DNA from: Paenibacillus sp. J31TS4
Lineage (GTDB): Bacteria; Bacillota; Bacilli; Paenibacillales; NBRC-103111
Length of the DNA stretch: 64,000 nt
Direction: 5' to 3'
Assembly (NCBI RefSeq): GCF_018403265.1
Contig: NZ_BOSI01000001.1
Location: forward strand, 310,001-374,000
Below are positions 34,295 through 43,748 of the stretch, piece after piece (position 1 is the first letter of the stretch; each line of letters begins with the position of its first letter). A program made the position numbers and the translations under genes. The notes below the pieces were generated by a model, which saw only the letters and a program-made list of their open reading frames with translations, did no database searches and was not told the DNA's origin.

Positions 34295-34901
34295 TTATTC
34301 CGGCCGATCAATCGTAAACATTTTACCCAGTGTTGAATAGAAACTTCCGGCCATGCGGCTAACGGGAGCCAATATCGTTGGATCAATCCGTCCGTTATGA
34401 AGAACCTCTTCCGCCGCACGAAATCGGACCACACGTGCGATTAATAGGTCGCATCCCGGTGTATCTTCAGTGCCTCCAAGCTCAAGGGCTTGCTCGAGTA
34501 CGCATTCCATCCGGAAACGCGATTCCGCAACACCAGGAACCTTCACGGTATCGCTGTCGACCGGTGTCAGCCCAGCGACCTCCACTTCACTTTTGTCCGG
34601 AGGCAGCCGCAGTCTGATTGACGGCTGTCATATTGTCTTCGTCGACGATATGACAGACAAGTTCACGTGTCGTGATAGCGTTTCGGGCCGTATCCTTCAT
34701 TTCTCCGTTTTTGTGCTGCGCCGATACGGAAAGAAGCGGAGGATTGCTGGACACGATGGAAAAGTAACTGAAAGGCGCTGCATTTAAGACTCCATCATTC
34801 GACAACGTGGTGACAAATGCAATCGGCCGCAGGCTGACACTACCGATGAGGAGCTTATAATTATCCCTCTCACTTTGCGCGGACGGGTCGATGGAAATCA
34901 T
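34295..34901 (-). pseudogene. Flavin reductase family protein, frameshifted
   Basis: The start at 34901 has GGGAGGAAC upstream. The first frame gives about 105 residues of a flavin reductase-like FMN-binding protein (LIGSVSLRPIAFVTTLS, NAAPFSYFSIVSSNPP) and stops at 34587 after NQTAA. The next frame carries on from about 34605 (PPDKSEVEVAGLTPVDS to the end at 34295). The two pieces join in the right order with a shift of one base, within a G/C-rich patch. Either a recent pseudogene or a sequence error. The product would supply reduced flavin or act as a DIM6/NTAB-type oxidoreductase beside wrbA. Confidence 0.75.
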
Positions 34902-35010
34902 ACCGTTCCTCCCTTCAGGCTCATCATTTATTTGAAATGCTGCTGAAACCACTGCGCGGCGATGTCTGCTTCCGTAGGAGTCAGACTGTGCCCCTTTCTT
35001 TGTTTTATTG

Positions 35011-35035
35011 AAAAATTCCGCCGCCCTCGGGCGGC
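35011..35035 (-). terminator. Terminator of fbp
   Basis: On the minus strand GCCGCCC-GA-GGGCGGC followed after four bases by T5. Confidence 0.75.
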
Positions 35036-35074
35036 TATTTTCACCTGTACCAATTGTCTTAATTAGCATTTGCT

Positions 35075-37006
35075 TCATTTCAAGTAGCGATATTCCAGAA
35101 GATTCTTCAAATTTGAGATCTTCTGCAGCAAATTCTCCCCGATATTAGTTTCCTTCACCAGCTTCCGCTCCAGTTCTTTGTCCACCAGTCTTTTTATAGA
35201 CAATACGTCCGTTCCATTACATAATACATCTTCCTTTGAAATAAATTTCTGATGGGCAACGAGCTGCATGCCAAAGGAATTATACAACAAGGTATATCCG
35301 GCGATGCCCGTAGTGGATTGATAGGCTTTGGAAAAACCGCCGTCAATGACAATCATTTTCCCATTTGCTTTAACGGGGTTCTCTCCACGAATTTCTTTAA
35401 CTGGCGTGTGACCGTTAATGATATGTCCATGATCCGGATTCATATCAAACTCCAGCAGGATTTTCCGACAGATTTCCTCATTTTCACGCAAATGGTAATA
35501 AGGGTTCTTTCTCTCCTTATGGGTTTCTTTGTCTTGGATAAAGTACCGTTCAAAGGTGGTCATTTCTCTCTTTCCAAAGAGCGAGGAACATTCCCCTGTC
35601 CAGAGGTACCATACCATATCCGTAGCCAAATCATCCGTCTCTTCCGGATGCGCAAAGGCGTAACGTAAATAATATTCAAAAACATCGAGTAGCTGACGGC
35701 CCGAATACGTCTTGTCTTCGATCTGCATTCCTTCCATGTTTCCTTCTTCATCCAAAGGAATACAACCGTGAATTAACAAATTCCCGTTGTATATTAAATA
35801 AAGGCTGCCCTTTTTCATAAGGAAATTCATATGTCTGGCCAGCTTTTCAGAATGCTGAACGGAGAACTGCAACTTTTCCATCACCTGCTTTTCCTCCTCA
35901 AGCAATTGTTCAGGCTTTTGCGGATTTACAGTTGCGAAACAGGAGTTTTCCAGCGGGTAAGTTTTTCCGCCGATCTTGATTTCATTTTTGTCGTAATCGA
36001 TCTGCTCAAGCAAAAGCCTTTCAGACATATTAAAGTATGGGCGTCTTTTGATAATCGGAATTTCAAGCTTAAACTGGATCATGGCAATGGCTTGATGAAT
36101 TTTGGTAATCTGCAGGATTTCCTGCTCTGAACCGCTATGGTCGGTCTGCAGCTTCGGTCTAAAGATCGGATTGTCATCATAATATTTCTCCGCCAAGTTC
36201 AGCAGTGGGCGAAGATTGATTCCGTATACGTCTTCGATGATGTCCAGATTGTCGTATCTGGCGCATATCCGGATAATATTCGCAAGGCAGACCAGGGAAC
36301 CTGCATAGGCGCCTATCCACAGGACATCATGGTTCCCCCACTGAATGTCTACAGAATGGTAGTTGATCAAAGTGTCCATAATTTTATCGGGGTCCGGCCC
36401 GCGGTCATAGATATCTCCAACCACATGAAGATGGTCAACCACCAGGCGCTGGGTCGTGTAAGCAAGGCCGATCAAGAGCTTGTCTACTTGGCCCAAGGTA
36501 ATAATTTGCCGGTATATTTCCTCATAATAAGGGTCTTTATTGTTGGTCGAATCCGTCTTGTATAGAAGCTCTTCTACAATATATACAAACTGCTCCGGCA
36601 GAGCTTTACGTAACTTCGAGCGCGTATATTTGGAAGAGGCATAAGAAATGAGCTTAAGCATTTGTTCAATCGTTTGTCTGTACCAGGTGTTCAAGGCTTG
36701 TTTATTGCACAGATCTCCTTTTACCAGCTGTATTTTTTCTTCCGGATAATAAACTAACGCCGTAAATTCATTAATTTCATGATCCGTCCAAACCTCATGA
36801 AACAAAGCTTTGATTTTCTCTTTTACAGTACCCGAACCGTTTCTTAGTACATGCTGAAAAGCGTGGTACTCCCCATGCAAATCACTCACAAAATGCTCAG
36901 TTCCTTTTGGAAGATGTGAGATCGCTTCTAGGTTGATGATTTCTGTTACAACTTTTTCTTCCGTATCATATTTCTCGGCCAATAAATCCAGAAACTGTGG
37001 ATCCAA
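35075..37006 (-). CDS. fbp: Fructose-1,6-bisphosphatase, class III
   Basis: 643 residues from TTG 37006 (GGGGGA eight bases upstream), the usual length of the Firmicutes-specific enzyme. It removes the 1-phosphate of fructose-1,6-bisphosphate in gluconeogenesis. Metallophosphatase motifs are intact: [12 protein letters not shown] (about 40-51), [11 protein letters not shown] (about 196), WGNHDVLW (about 223), and [13 protein letters not shown] (about 536). [16 protein letters not shown] is also typical. The gene is single. Lower GC than the left third of the window. Confidence 0.96.
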   Translation of the reverse strand: MDPQFLDLLAEKYDTEEKVVTEIINLEAISHLPKGTEHFVSDLHGEYHAFQHVLRNGSGTVKEKIKALFHEVWTDHEINEFTALVYYPEEKIQLVKGDLCNKQALNTWYRQTIEQMLKLISYASSKYTRSKLRKALPEQFVYIVEELLYKTDSTNNKDPYYEEIYRQIITLGQVDKLLIGLAYTTQRLVVDHLHVVGDIYDRGPDPDKIMDTLINYHSVDIQWGNHDVLWIGAYAGSLVCLANIIRICARYDNLDIIEDVYGINLRPLLNLAEKYYDDNPIFRPKLQTDHSGSEQEILQITKIHQAIAMIQFKLEIPIIKRRPYFNMSERLLLEQIDYDKNEIKIGGKTYPLENSCFATVNPQKPEQLLEEEKQVMEKLQFSVQHSEKLARHMNFLMKKGSLYLIYNGNLLIHGCIPLDEEGNMEGMQIEDKTYSGRQLLDVFEYYLRYAFAHPEETDDLATDMVWYLWTGECSSLFGKREMTTFERYFIQDKETHKERKNPYYHLRENEEICRKILLEFDMNPDHGHIINGHTPVKEIRGENPVKANGKMIVIDGGFSKAYQSTTGIAGYTLLYNSFGMQLVAHQKFISKEDVLCNGTDVLSIKRLVDKELERKLVKETNIGENLLQKISNLKNLLEYRYLK

Positions 37007-37665
37007 AACAGATGTCCCCCTTCAAGCAAATATGGTGATGTACCGGAGGTTCTTTAAATGGGACTAGGCGCGTCCCTTTTAGCTTAGTGTACACAGTAAC
37101 AGGAAAAACATTTGGTTTTCGAGGATCCTTTATTGGACATAAGTACCAATTAGCTTTTGGAAGCTGCCGATTAACCATGGATCATGGCACTCGGAAAATG
37201 TGAGGCAGCAACGTTAACGATACATGTTCTTGTCACAGCTCTTTGACTAGAACATGTATCGTTGTTGTCGGCCATGCCATGTCTTTTCGCATTCGTGAAC
37301 GCTTCCCTCCCTTTGCCCCTCCCATTCCCTCTCGGTTTCACCTAACCGAATTGGTGACCGGCTTGCTCATTTTAATCCCCTTTGTTCTAGGACCATGCCA
37401 GTCCGTTATGTTTTCCTTGAGTCTTCTCTTCTATCGGACCGACACATCCTTGCGAGAAGCCGGGGTGATCGCTCGAGTTAGAGGGTGACGTTACCCTTTA
37501 ACGGGTGATTTACCCCCCAATTGTATGTAAATATGAATATTGTTTTGCTCCGGTACGCTGCTTTTTAAGCAACCGAGCCAGATCAACAGCACGATACCGG
37601 GTAGCAGAACCTTACCATGCCCCGCAAACAGGACGAACACCGTTCAAGCAAAACAGTTTTTAATG
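37007..37665. other. Long intergenic region between fbp and the ssu-type operon
   Basis: Frames here lack binding sites and familiar products. It holds a 15-base inverted repeat (listed apart), short repeats such as AGGGT-N6-ACCCT near 37480-37500, and CCGGTA/TACCGG pairs near 37550-37600, but no element that I can name. Confidence 0.35.
37216..37263. repeat. Perfect 15-base inverted repeat
   Basis: AACGATACATGTTCT and its exact complement are separated by 18 bases. It has no T-run on either side, so it is not a standard terminator. It may be an RNA hairpin, a protein-binding site or a trace of a mobile element. Confidence 0.55.
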
Positions 37666-37695
37666 TTGACAAAACAGATCGGAATTCCCTATAAT
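37666..37695 (+). promoter_or_regulatory. Sigma-A promoter of the ssu-type operon
   Basis: TTGACA (37666-37671), 18-base spacer with a GGAATTCC palindrome, TATAAT (37690-37695). About 57 bases before the first start codon. Confidence 0.85.
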
Positions 37696-37752
37696 CAAAG
37701 GCAACTTATTTAATTGGATTTACTATCTTTTCAATAGTCGGGTGGTCAGAAG

Positions 37753-38532
37753 ATGAAACTTTTAAAGCAATGGTATTCAAATCAACTCGTTCCCTGGCTT
37801 CTCCCTATTCTGGCGATCGTGCTATGGCAGCTGCTAGGGCAATCCGGGCTCATCAGTTCGTCCATCCTTCCGACGCCACTCAAGGTGGTAGACGCCGCGA
37901 TCAAATTAACGAGCTCCGGCAAATTGCAAGAGCACGTCTGGATCAGTACACAGCGAGCTTTCATCGGATTTCTCATCGGCGGCATCATCGGATTCGTCCT
38001 CGGCCTCCTGAACGGGACGGTCAAGTTTTTTGAACGAACGACGGATACGACGATGCAAATGATCCGCACCATCCCCCACTTGGCGCTCATTCCGCTCGTC
38101 ATTCTCTGGTTCGGAATCGGGGAATCGGCTAAGATCTTCCTGGTTGCGCTTGGCGTCATGTTCCCCGTGTATATAAACACGTTTAGCGGCATTCAAAATG
38201 TGGACCGCAAGCTTATCGAGATGGGAACCGTGTATGGGCTGTCCAAGTGGAGCTTGTTCGTGAACATTATCCTGCCTGGTGCCTTGTCTTCTATTCTGGT
38301 TGGCAGTCGGTATGCGCTTGGCGTCATGTGGATGTCCTTAATCGTAGCGGAGACGATCGGCGCGGATTCGGGGATCGGGTTCATGGCAACAAGCGCCCGG
38401 GAGTTCATGCAGATGGACATCGTCGTGCTCACGATCGTGCTGTACGCGATTCTAGGAAAGCTATCGGATGTCGTTGCGAAGCTGTTCGAACGCCGTTTTC
38501 TGAAATGGAATCCGGTTTTCCGCAAGAATTAA
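37753..38532 (+). CDS. ssuC: ABC transporter permease, SsuC/TauC type
   Basis: 259 residues, six helices, with the family signature region around MGTVYGLSKWSLFVNIILPGALSSIL and SLIVAETIGADSGIGFM. This class imports aliphatic sulfonates, taurine, nitrate or pyrimidine precursors. Binding protein and ATPase follow, in the order C-B-A. Substrate by comparison is an organosulfonate, but the monooxygenase gene ssuD is absent. Confidence 0.88.
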   Translation: MKLLKQWYSNQLVPWLLPILAIVLWQLLGQSGLISSSILPTPLKVVDAAIKLTSSGKLQEHVWISTQRAFIGFLIGGIIGFVLGLLNGTVKFFERTTDTTMQMIRTIPHLALIPLVILWFGIGESAKIFLVALGVMFPVYINTFSGIQNVDRKLIEMGTVYGLSKWSLFVNIILPGALSSILVGSRYALGVMWMSLIVAETIGADSGIGFMATSAREFMQMDIVVLTIVLYAILGKLSDVVAKLFERRFLKWNPVFRKN

Positions 38533-38559
38533 ACAGAGAATGCTGGAGGGGGTGACGCT

Positions 38560-39255
38560 ATGGTCAATATTGAGTTGAAGCAAGTCGGCAAGAGCTACGG
38601 CAACAAGGAAGTGCTGCAGAACATCGATTTATCAATCGAGCAAGGAAGCTTTACGGCCATCGTGGGAAGAAGCGGCTGCGGCAAGAGTACCTTGCTGCGC
38701 ATCATCGCCAAGCTGGAGCCGATCACAAAAGGCGAATTGCAGTTCACCGGCAAAGAAGCGAACGATCCGAAAATCCGGATCATGTTCCAGGATGACCGTC
38801 TGTTACCCTGGAAAACGATCATCAAGAACATCGAACTGGGTGCCGTCCATCCGAGCGTCGCCAAAGAGTCTTTGGAGAAAGTAGGCCTGATCGAGAAGCA
38901 GCAGGATTGGCCCGATCAGCTGTCAGGCGGACAAAAGCAGCGCATTGCCCTAGCCCGGGCATTGGCAAGCAATCCGGACATTCTGCTGTTCGACGAGCCG
39001 CTCGGTGCACTTGACGCGCTCACCCGCATCGAAATGCAGAACCTGATCGAAGAGCTCTGGCAGCAGCAGCACTTCACTTCCCTGCTCGTTACCCATGACG
39101 TTACGGAAGCTGTGCGCTTGGCGGATCGCGTGATCGTCATCGACCGGGGGATCATCCAGCTGGATGAACGCATAGACTTGCCGAGACCACGGGAACGGAA
39201 CGACCGGTTTACCTATTATGAAAGAAAAATACTAAATCAAATATTAGGGGTCTAA
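38560..39255 (+). CDS. ssuB: ABC transporter ATP-binding protein, SsuB type
   Basis: 231 residues. Walker A GRSGCGKST (about 36-44), Q-loop MFQDDRLLPW, signature LSGGQKQRIALARAL (about 125-139), Walker B ILLFDEP, and the switch His in LVTHDVTEA. The DDRLLPW after the Q-loop and short length fit the SsuB/TauB group. Binding site GGAGGGGGTGACG. It couples to the SsuC-type permease. Confidence 0.9.
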   Translation: MVNIELKQVGKSYGNKEVLQNIDLSIEQGSFTAIVGRSGCGKSTLLRIIAKLEPITKGELQFTGKEANDPKIRIMFQDDRLLPWKTIIKNIELGAVHPSVAKESLEKVGLIEKQQDWPDQLSGGQKQRIALARALASNPDILLFDEPLGALDALTRIEMQNLIEELWQQQHFTSLLVTHDVTEAVRLADRVIVIDRGIIQLDERIDLPRPRERNDRFTYYERKILNQILGV

Positions 39256-39259
39256 GCAC

Positions 39260-40282
39260 ATGAAAAAAACATTGTTGTTAACTCTCGTTGCCATTTTCGC
39301 TTTGGTTGTAGCAGCCTGCGGAAACAATTCTGCCGGTGGGTCTACCTCCGGTTCTCCCAGCGGGTCTCCCGGGACGCCTGCCGCGACTCAAAAAGGCGTC
39401 GTCACCATCGGGTATCAAAAAGGAAATACGCTCAACATCTTGAAAGAACACGGGAACTTGGACAAAGCATTAAGCGAAAAAGGCTACAAAGTAGAATGGA
39501 AGGTGTTCCCGACCGGCACGGTTCTGTTGGAAGCCTTGAATACGAACAACATCGACTTCGGCCATGCGTCGGACGGGAACGCGGTGTTCATGCAAGCCGG
39601 AGGCCATCCGTTGAACTACGTCGCCTCCGAATCTCCTTATCCGGAAGGCGTCGCCATAGTGGTCAAAGCGGATTCCAGAATTCAGAACGTGAACGACCTG
39701 AAGGGGAAAACGATCGGAGTTACCAAAGGCGGCAACCAGCATTACTTGCTCTTGGTCGCTTTGGAGAAAGCCGGCATTTCTTTGAACGATGTCACCATCA
39801 AGTTCTATAAGGATGCCGCGGAAGGCTTGGCTGCCTTTACGAAAGGGGAGTTCGACGTATACGGGACATGGGATCCGTACCTGGCGATCGTCGAAAACAC
39901 GGTCAAGACACGTACCATTGTCAACGGCACAAGCAATTCCGAGAACCGGACGTTCTATTTTGCGACCAAAGACCTTCTAGAGAAGAAGCCGGAAGTCGTG
40001 ACGACTATTCTGCAAGAATTACAAAATGCCGACAAGTGGGCGAATGAGAACAAACAAGAGGTTTCGAAGATCCTATCCACTGAATTGGGGCTGGACGTAG
40101 CGCCGATCCAAAAAGCGAACGATCGCCGTACGTTCGGCGTGCAGCAGATAAATGACGCTATCATCACCAGCCAGCAAAAACTGGCCGACAAATTCCTGGA
40201 AGCTGGCCTGCTGACGGCAAAAATCAACATCAAAGAAGCCGTCCCTGCTACCCAGTCCATCATTCCAAGCAACGTCAAGTAA
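39260..40282 (+). CDS. ssuA: Aliphatic sulfonate-type substrate-binding lipoprotein, SsuA
   Basis: 340 residues, 4 bases after ssuB. Signal with lipobox VVAACG, Ser/Gly-rich linker, then an SsuA/NMT1-like domain: VTIGYQKGNTLNILKEHG, VEWKVFPTGTVLLEALNTNNIDFGHASDGNAVFMQAGG, KGKTIGVTKGGNQHYLLL, and FDVYGTWDPYLAIVE. These are the usual contacts of the sulfonate-binding family. It hands the substrate to SsuC/SsuB. Confidence 0.9.
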   Translation: MKKTLLLTLVAIFALVVAACGNNSAGGSTSGSPSGSPGTPAATQKGVVTIGYQKGNTLNILKEHGNLDKALSEKGYKVEWKVFPTGTVLLEALNTNNIDFGHASDGNAVFMQAGGHPLNYVASESPYPEGVAIVVKADSRIQNVNDLKGKTIGVTKGGNQHYLLLVALEKAGISLNDVTIKFYKDAAEGLAAFTKGEFDVYGTWDPYLAIVENTVKTRTIVNGTSNSENRTFYFATKDLLEKKPEVVTTILQELQNADKWANENKQEVSKILSTELGLDVAPIQKANDRRTFGVQQINDAIITSQQKLADKFLEAGLLTAKINIKEAVPATQSIIPSNVK

Positions 40283-40306
40283 TCTTGTATAGTGGAGGAT
40301 TTGAAC

Positions 40307-40822
40307 ATGACACAAGTGATCGAAAATGCATTTCTCAGCTACGGTAAGGAAGATGCTCCTGTTAAAGTAGAAGTGTTCTTGAACCTGGCGTGCCCGTACT
40401 GCGCCACCTTCTTCCAAACCGCCGACGAAACCTTGACCCCGTATCTCGAGAACGGGCAAGTGCAATACGTGGTGAAGCATTATGACAAACCGCGCGAAAT
40501 GCTTCTGTACGGCACCCTCGCGAACGCCTTCTTAGACTACAGCGATCCCCAGCGCGTCTATCAACTGATGAAGGACCTATTCGCCAAGCAGAACGAGTGG
40601 AGCGAATCTGACAGCCATTCGATCAAGAGGCTCTTAAACGAAGAGTACGGGCTTCAAGAACAACCGGAGAATATTGACTTGAGCTTGAAGATCACCGCGG
40701 AAGCCATCCAACGTCAGGTGAAGATGGTGCCGACCGTCTTCGTTAACGGAAAAGAGTTTCAGTTCCCTGTTGAGCTTGATGCAAACAGCTTGAAGCGGGA
40801 AGTGGAAGAGGCTTTCGGGTGA
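40307..40822 (+). CDS. DsbA-like thioredoxin-fold protein with CPYC motif
   Basis: 171 residues from ATG 40307 (GGAGG eight bases upstream). Thioredoxin fold with the redox pair CPYC (about 32-35: LNLACPYCATFF), an alpha insertion, and the cis-Pro region KMVPTVFVNG near the end. It has no signal peptide, so it is cytoplasmic, unlike classical DsbA. It lies 24 bases after ssuA and before the operon terminator, so it is co-transcribed with the importer; it may reduce an imported disulfide or sulfur compound (inference). Confidence 0.85.
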   Translation: MTQVIENAFLSYGKEDAPVKVEVFLNLACPYCATFFQTADETLTPYLENGQVQYVVKHYDKPREMLLYGTLANAFLDYSDPQRVYQLMKDLFAKQNEWSESDSHSIKRLLNEEYGLQEQPENIDLSLKITAEAIQRQVKMVPTVFVNGKEFQFPVELDANSLKREVEEAFG

Positions 40823-40874
40823 AGTGATAAAAAAATAGAGCTTTACGGTATCGATTTCTCTAGCAGACACTAAT

Positions 40875-40916
40875 AAGCCAATCTCAATTTCGGTTTTCCG
40901 ATTGAGATTGGCTTTT
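40875..40916 (+). terminator. Terminator of the ssu-type operon
   Basis: Perfect stem of 14 bases starting AAGCCAATCTCAAT, loop of 12, T4 tail. Confidence 0.9.
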
Positions 40917-40971
40917 AGCTCTTTCCCTATGACTTGGGCATGTTACCTGTGCCTATCTGCTTAATACCATC

Positions 40972-41515
40972 TCAAATCAGACGGGAACGGAGGATTCTGT
41001 ACAGGTACCCGAGCTGGACCGAAACGAACGTCAAAAGGAGGAACGTCTCAGTACGAAACGCGATTTTGTATGTATAGGCATTCAACCACGACCTGTCATA
41101 TAGAACGGAAGCTGCGGTGTCCGGACTTCCGCCGAGCGATTCCATTGAAGCGGTACCCTCCCGTCGTCCGCTGAATGAGCAGGACGTCCAGCAGCAGCAG
41201 CGCCAAGAATGCCCCACCCGCGGCCATCCGCAGGCTTTTCCTTGTCAACCTGGTCCTACCTACTGCCGTAATAAGCACGCAACCGTATGCCACTGAAGAT
41301 AGAACCGCGAAAGGAAGCAGGACGACAATCGGGTTTCCGTTGCTCATCCTGGCATCGGGAGGAAGTGTTCCTATCTCCAGTAGTTTGTAGCTGCCCCAAG
41401 TGAGCAGAGCAAGCGCAAGGATGGCCCCCAGCTTGGTGAAGGTTTTTGTTCCTTTGATCCACAGCAGCGTCGGCAGCGCAATCATCACTAGGGATATGCA
41501 TATGAAAAGGACCAT
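40972..41515 (-). pseudogene. Membrane protein gene with a frameshift
   Basis: ATG 41515 (AAGGAGGG upstream) starts a protein with about four helices (MVLFICISLVMIALPTLLWI, LGAILALALLTWGSY, VVLLPFAVLSSVAYGCVLI, GGAFLALLLLDVLLI). The frame then drifts into a basic, meaningless end at 41096. The neighbouring frame from about 41155 gives a plausible C-terminus (SMESLGGSPDTAASVLY, then a helix TFLLLTFVSVQLGYLYRI) stopping at 40972. A one-base shift near GGGAGGGTACC joins them. No family recognised. Confidence 0.5.
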
Positions 41516-41615
41516 CCCCACCCTCCTTCCGTTCATTCCCGGGCGCCGGTCTAGGACTGTCTGTAGGCCCTCGATGGAAACCGTTTTCTTCTAATGCAAA
41601 ACGTTCTCCCAAACG

Positions 41616-42579
41616 TCATTTGAGTTGTGTCGATTGGGGAATGATAAACCGAAAGTATTCCGTATACGAATCTTTCTTAGGCTCCACTCGCCGCAAATGG
41701 TCATAGAAGCTATGGGGAAATTTAAAGACGTGGCCATACTCCCAATCTTGCTTGCTGTAATCCGTTTCCCAAAACTTGGGATCCGTCGGTAGGACGGACG
41801 CCCGTTCCGCCTGCTGCAAAGGCAGTTGATCGACAGGCGAAACCAGCTTGACTGAATCTCCTGGCTTCACATTTTGGCTGTAGCGTAGAACTGTAATCAT
41901 CTTCAAGATTGGCGTTAGTCCTCGTTCGAAAAAAGAGACGTGGCCGAGGTCAAACAAGATGTTTAACGCATGTGAAAAGGTCAGCATATGTCCGATCAGA
42001 TCGTGATGCGACTCTGCACGATAAATGATGGGGAATGCGGCCAATTGCTCCAGTACAAGCGAAGAAAGCTCTTTGGGATTCGATATGGCCGGAAAGCCGT
42101 CTTCGTCCGTAATCTCCATTCTTTTCACCTCGGAAGCTGAGAAACCAATCCATGAGCGTCCTGGAATCGTCCTCTCAAAGGAGCGAATGAGATCCGTTAT
42201 CCCTGCAATATCCTCATTGCTTCCCCAGCCTTTCAGTTCATGGATGGCTAACAAACTTGCTGCGCTGTATATCACATTATGACCGACCCAATGCAGCTGA
42301 TCGATCGTTGTATCCAGGGCATCAAGTATAGAAGCTACGGCTGTTTGCTCGTCGCAGCCATAACGGTGTTGTATGCCCTTCGCCGTAAGAATCTTTTTTA
42401 CCATAGCTTCGGCCTGCGAAGATACCAGTTGAGCGTGTTCTTGACTCAAACTATTAGATGTGATGAAAAAATAACTACCAATAGCGGCAGCACCAATGTG
42501 AGCCTGCCAAATGTCGCCTGTTTTTTTTGCATGAAGAGATGATCGTTAACCCGTCCCTAAAAATGGATTGATTCAACAT
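41616..42579 (-). CDS. Unrecognised protein, gene interrupted at a run of eight A residues
   Basis: The main open frame (41616-42449, 277 residues) begins at a TTG without binding site. Its frame continues upstream as TGDIWQAHIGAAAIGSYFFITSNS. A perfect start signal (GGAGG, nine bases, ATG 42579) opens another frame, MLNQSIFRDGLTIISSCKK. The two meet at an A8 run (42521-42528 on the plus strand as T8); with seven A residues they would form one protein of about 321 residues. The product is soluble, with His-rich helical parts (WVGHNVIYSAASLLAIHELKGWG, HHDLIGHMLTFSHALNIL). I cannot name the family. Confidence 0.6.
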
Positions 42580-42653
42580 GAGTTCCATCCTCCAATTAGC
42601 AAATGCAGATTCGTTTAGCTACGTAACTATTCGTGAGTTCCTCGCGACTACCC

Positions 42654-42788
42654 TGCTCGTTAGTTTTGGCCCATTGTTCCGAGCAGATCCTTATCCCGCT
42701 CGTAAGACAGGTTGAACGTCTACAGCATCGTCGTATCATACGACTGTTGGAAGATGCAGCGACCGGATTTTTTGACGGCAAGTATTAG
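42654..42788 (+). pseudogene. Possible 3' remnant of a gene
   Basis: A short plus-strand frame without start signal reads LVRQVERLQHRR and RLLEDAATGFFDGKY before the stop at 42788, and is followed at once by a hairpin. It looks like the end of a lost gene, but no family can be named. Confidence 0.3.
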
Positions 42789-42789
42789 A

Positions 42790-42812
42790 GCCATCCTTTG
42801 AGGGATGGCCCT
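42790..42812. terminator. Short hairpin after the remnant
   Basis: GCCATCC-N5-GGATGGC (approximately) between the remnant and the convergent sigma factor gene; T-run weak. Confidence 0.45.
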
Positions 42813-42831
42813 TATTGCCGCCGTCGACTGA

Positions 42832-43692
42832 CTAAACCCGAGCAAGCTTATCCGGGTTTCGTACGGCATATAATCTGGCTATCTTTCCGCATCGGAGTTG
42901 TATTAATATTGCCGCCAGAGTTTCGTCCTCCGAACGAAGTACTATCCCAGTCTCACCATTCAGAGCGGCAGCCTCGAAGCGAAGTTTCCCCTGATAGGCC
43001 CCAATACTCTTGAACCCGCCGAGTAGAGCCCGGGCCACGTGATCGCGCAATTGCACAGGACGTTTGTACGCGGTTGCTTTCCCGCCTCCATCGGCGACAA
43101 GCATGACGTCTTCGGTCAACAGAGACATCACACGATCGACGTTACCTAGCTCGAGGGATGTGAGGAACCGGCTAACCCAATCCTGTTCGACCGCCTCAGC
43201 CGTGACGGGTTCCTCTTCGGTTATTCCCATTTTGCTTTTTGCCCGGCTCATTAATTTGCGGCAATTCGCCTCTTGCTTGCCCAGCAGTTCGGCTATTTCG
43301 GGATAATCGAAGCCCAGTGCCTCACGCAGGACGAAAACCGTCCGCTCTATCGGAGATAATCGCTCGAGCAGTACGAGCATGGCGTAAGACAGCAGATCGC
43401 GGCGGACGACCGTCGTCTCGAGCTGATCCGCTTCAGGCGTCAAAATTGGTTCAGGGAGCCAGGGACCGATGTACATCTCCCTCTTCTTCCTTGCCGACTT
43501 TTGCAGATTGAGGCAGCGATTGGTTACCATCTTGCACAAATACGCTTTCGGCTCCTCCAAACGTTCGGGATGTACGTCACACGCCTTAACAAATACATCC
43601 TGCACCACATCTTCCGCATCTGTTGCGGAGCCCGTCAACTGATATGCCAGCTTGAACAACAGCGCTCTATATTGATCGTACAGTTCCTCCAT
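42832..43692 (-). CDS. ECF41 family RNA polymerase sigma factor
   Basis: 286 residues from ATG 43692; GTG 43704 is possible. Sigma-2 region (LYDQYRALLFKLAYQLTGSATDAEDVVQDVFVKA), sigma-4 region (LSPIERTVFVLREALGFDYPEIAELLGKQEANCRKLMSRAK) and a C-terminal SnoaL-like extension. All three ECF41 marks are present: WLPEP (78-82), DGGGK (about 204) and NPDKL (279-283). ECF41 factors have no anti-sigma protein; the C-terminal domain controls activity (known for the family). The gene follows an NDH-2-like gene by 56 bases, the type of oxidoreductase neighbour expected as target. Confidence 0.93.
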   Translation of the reverse strand: MEELYDQYRALLFKLAYQLTGSATDAEDVVQDVFVKACDVHPERLEEPKAYLCKMVTNRCLNLQKSARKKREMYIGPWLPEPILTPEADQLETTVVRRDLLSYAMLVLLERLSPIERTVFVLREALGFDYPEIAELLGKQEANCRKLMSRAKSKMGITEEEPVTAEAVEQDWVSRFLTSLELGNVDRVMSLLTEDVMLVADGGGKATAYKRPVQLRDHVARALLGGFKSIGAYQGKLRFEAAALNGETGIVLRSEDETLAAILIQLRCGKIARLYAVRNPDKLARV

Positions 43693-43748
43693 CCGCCTTC
43701 TCACCTTCTCCGGGCTATTTGGAATCGATCAACTTGGTTCCTTTTTCT

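Noticed and set aside
37243-37488. 81-residue frame with a hydrophobic stretch
   Set aside because: Starts inside the inverted repeat, has no ribosome binding site and resembles nothing known.
37480-37752. Possible S-box or other riboswitch before the sulfur transporter operon
   Set aside because: The strong promoter lies downstream of the hairpins, leaving a leader of only about 50 bases, and the S-box conserved core is absent.
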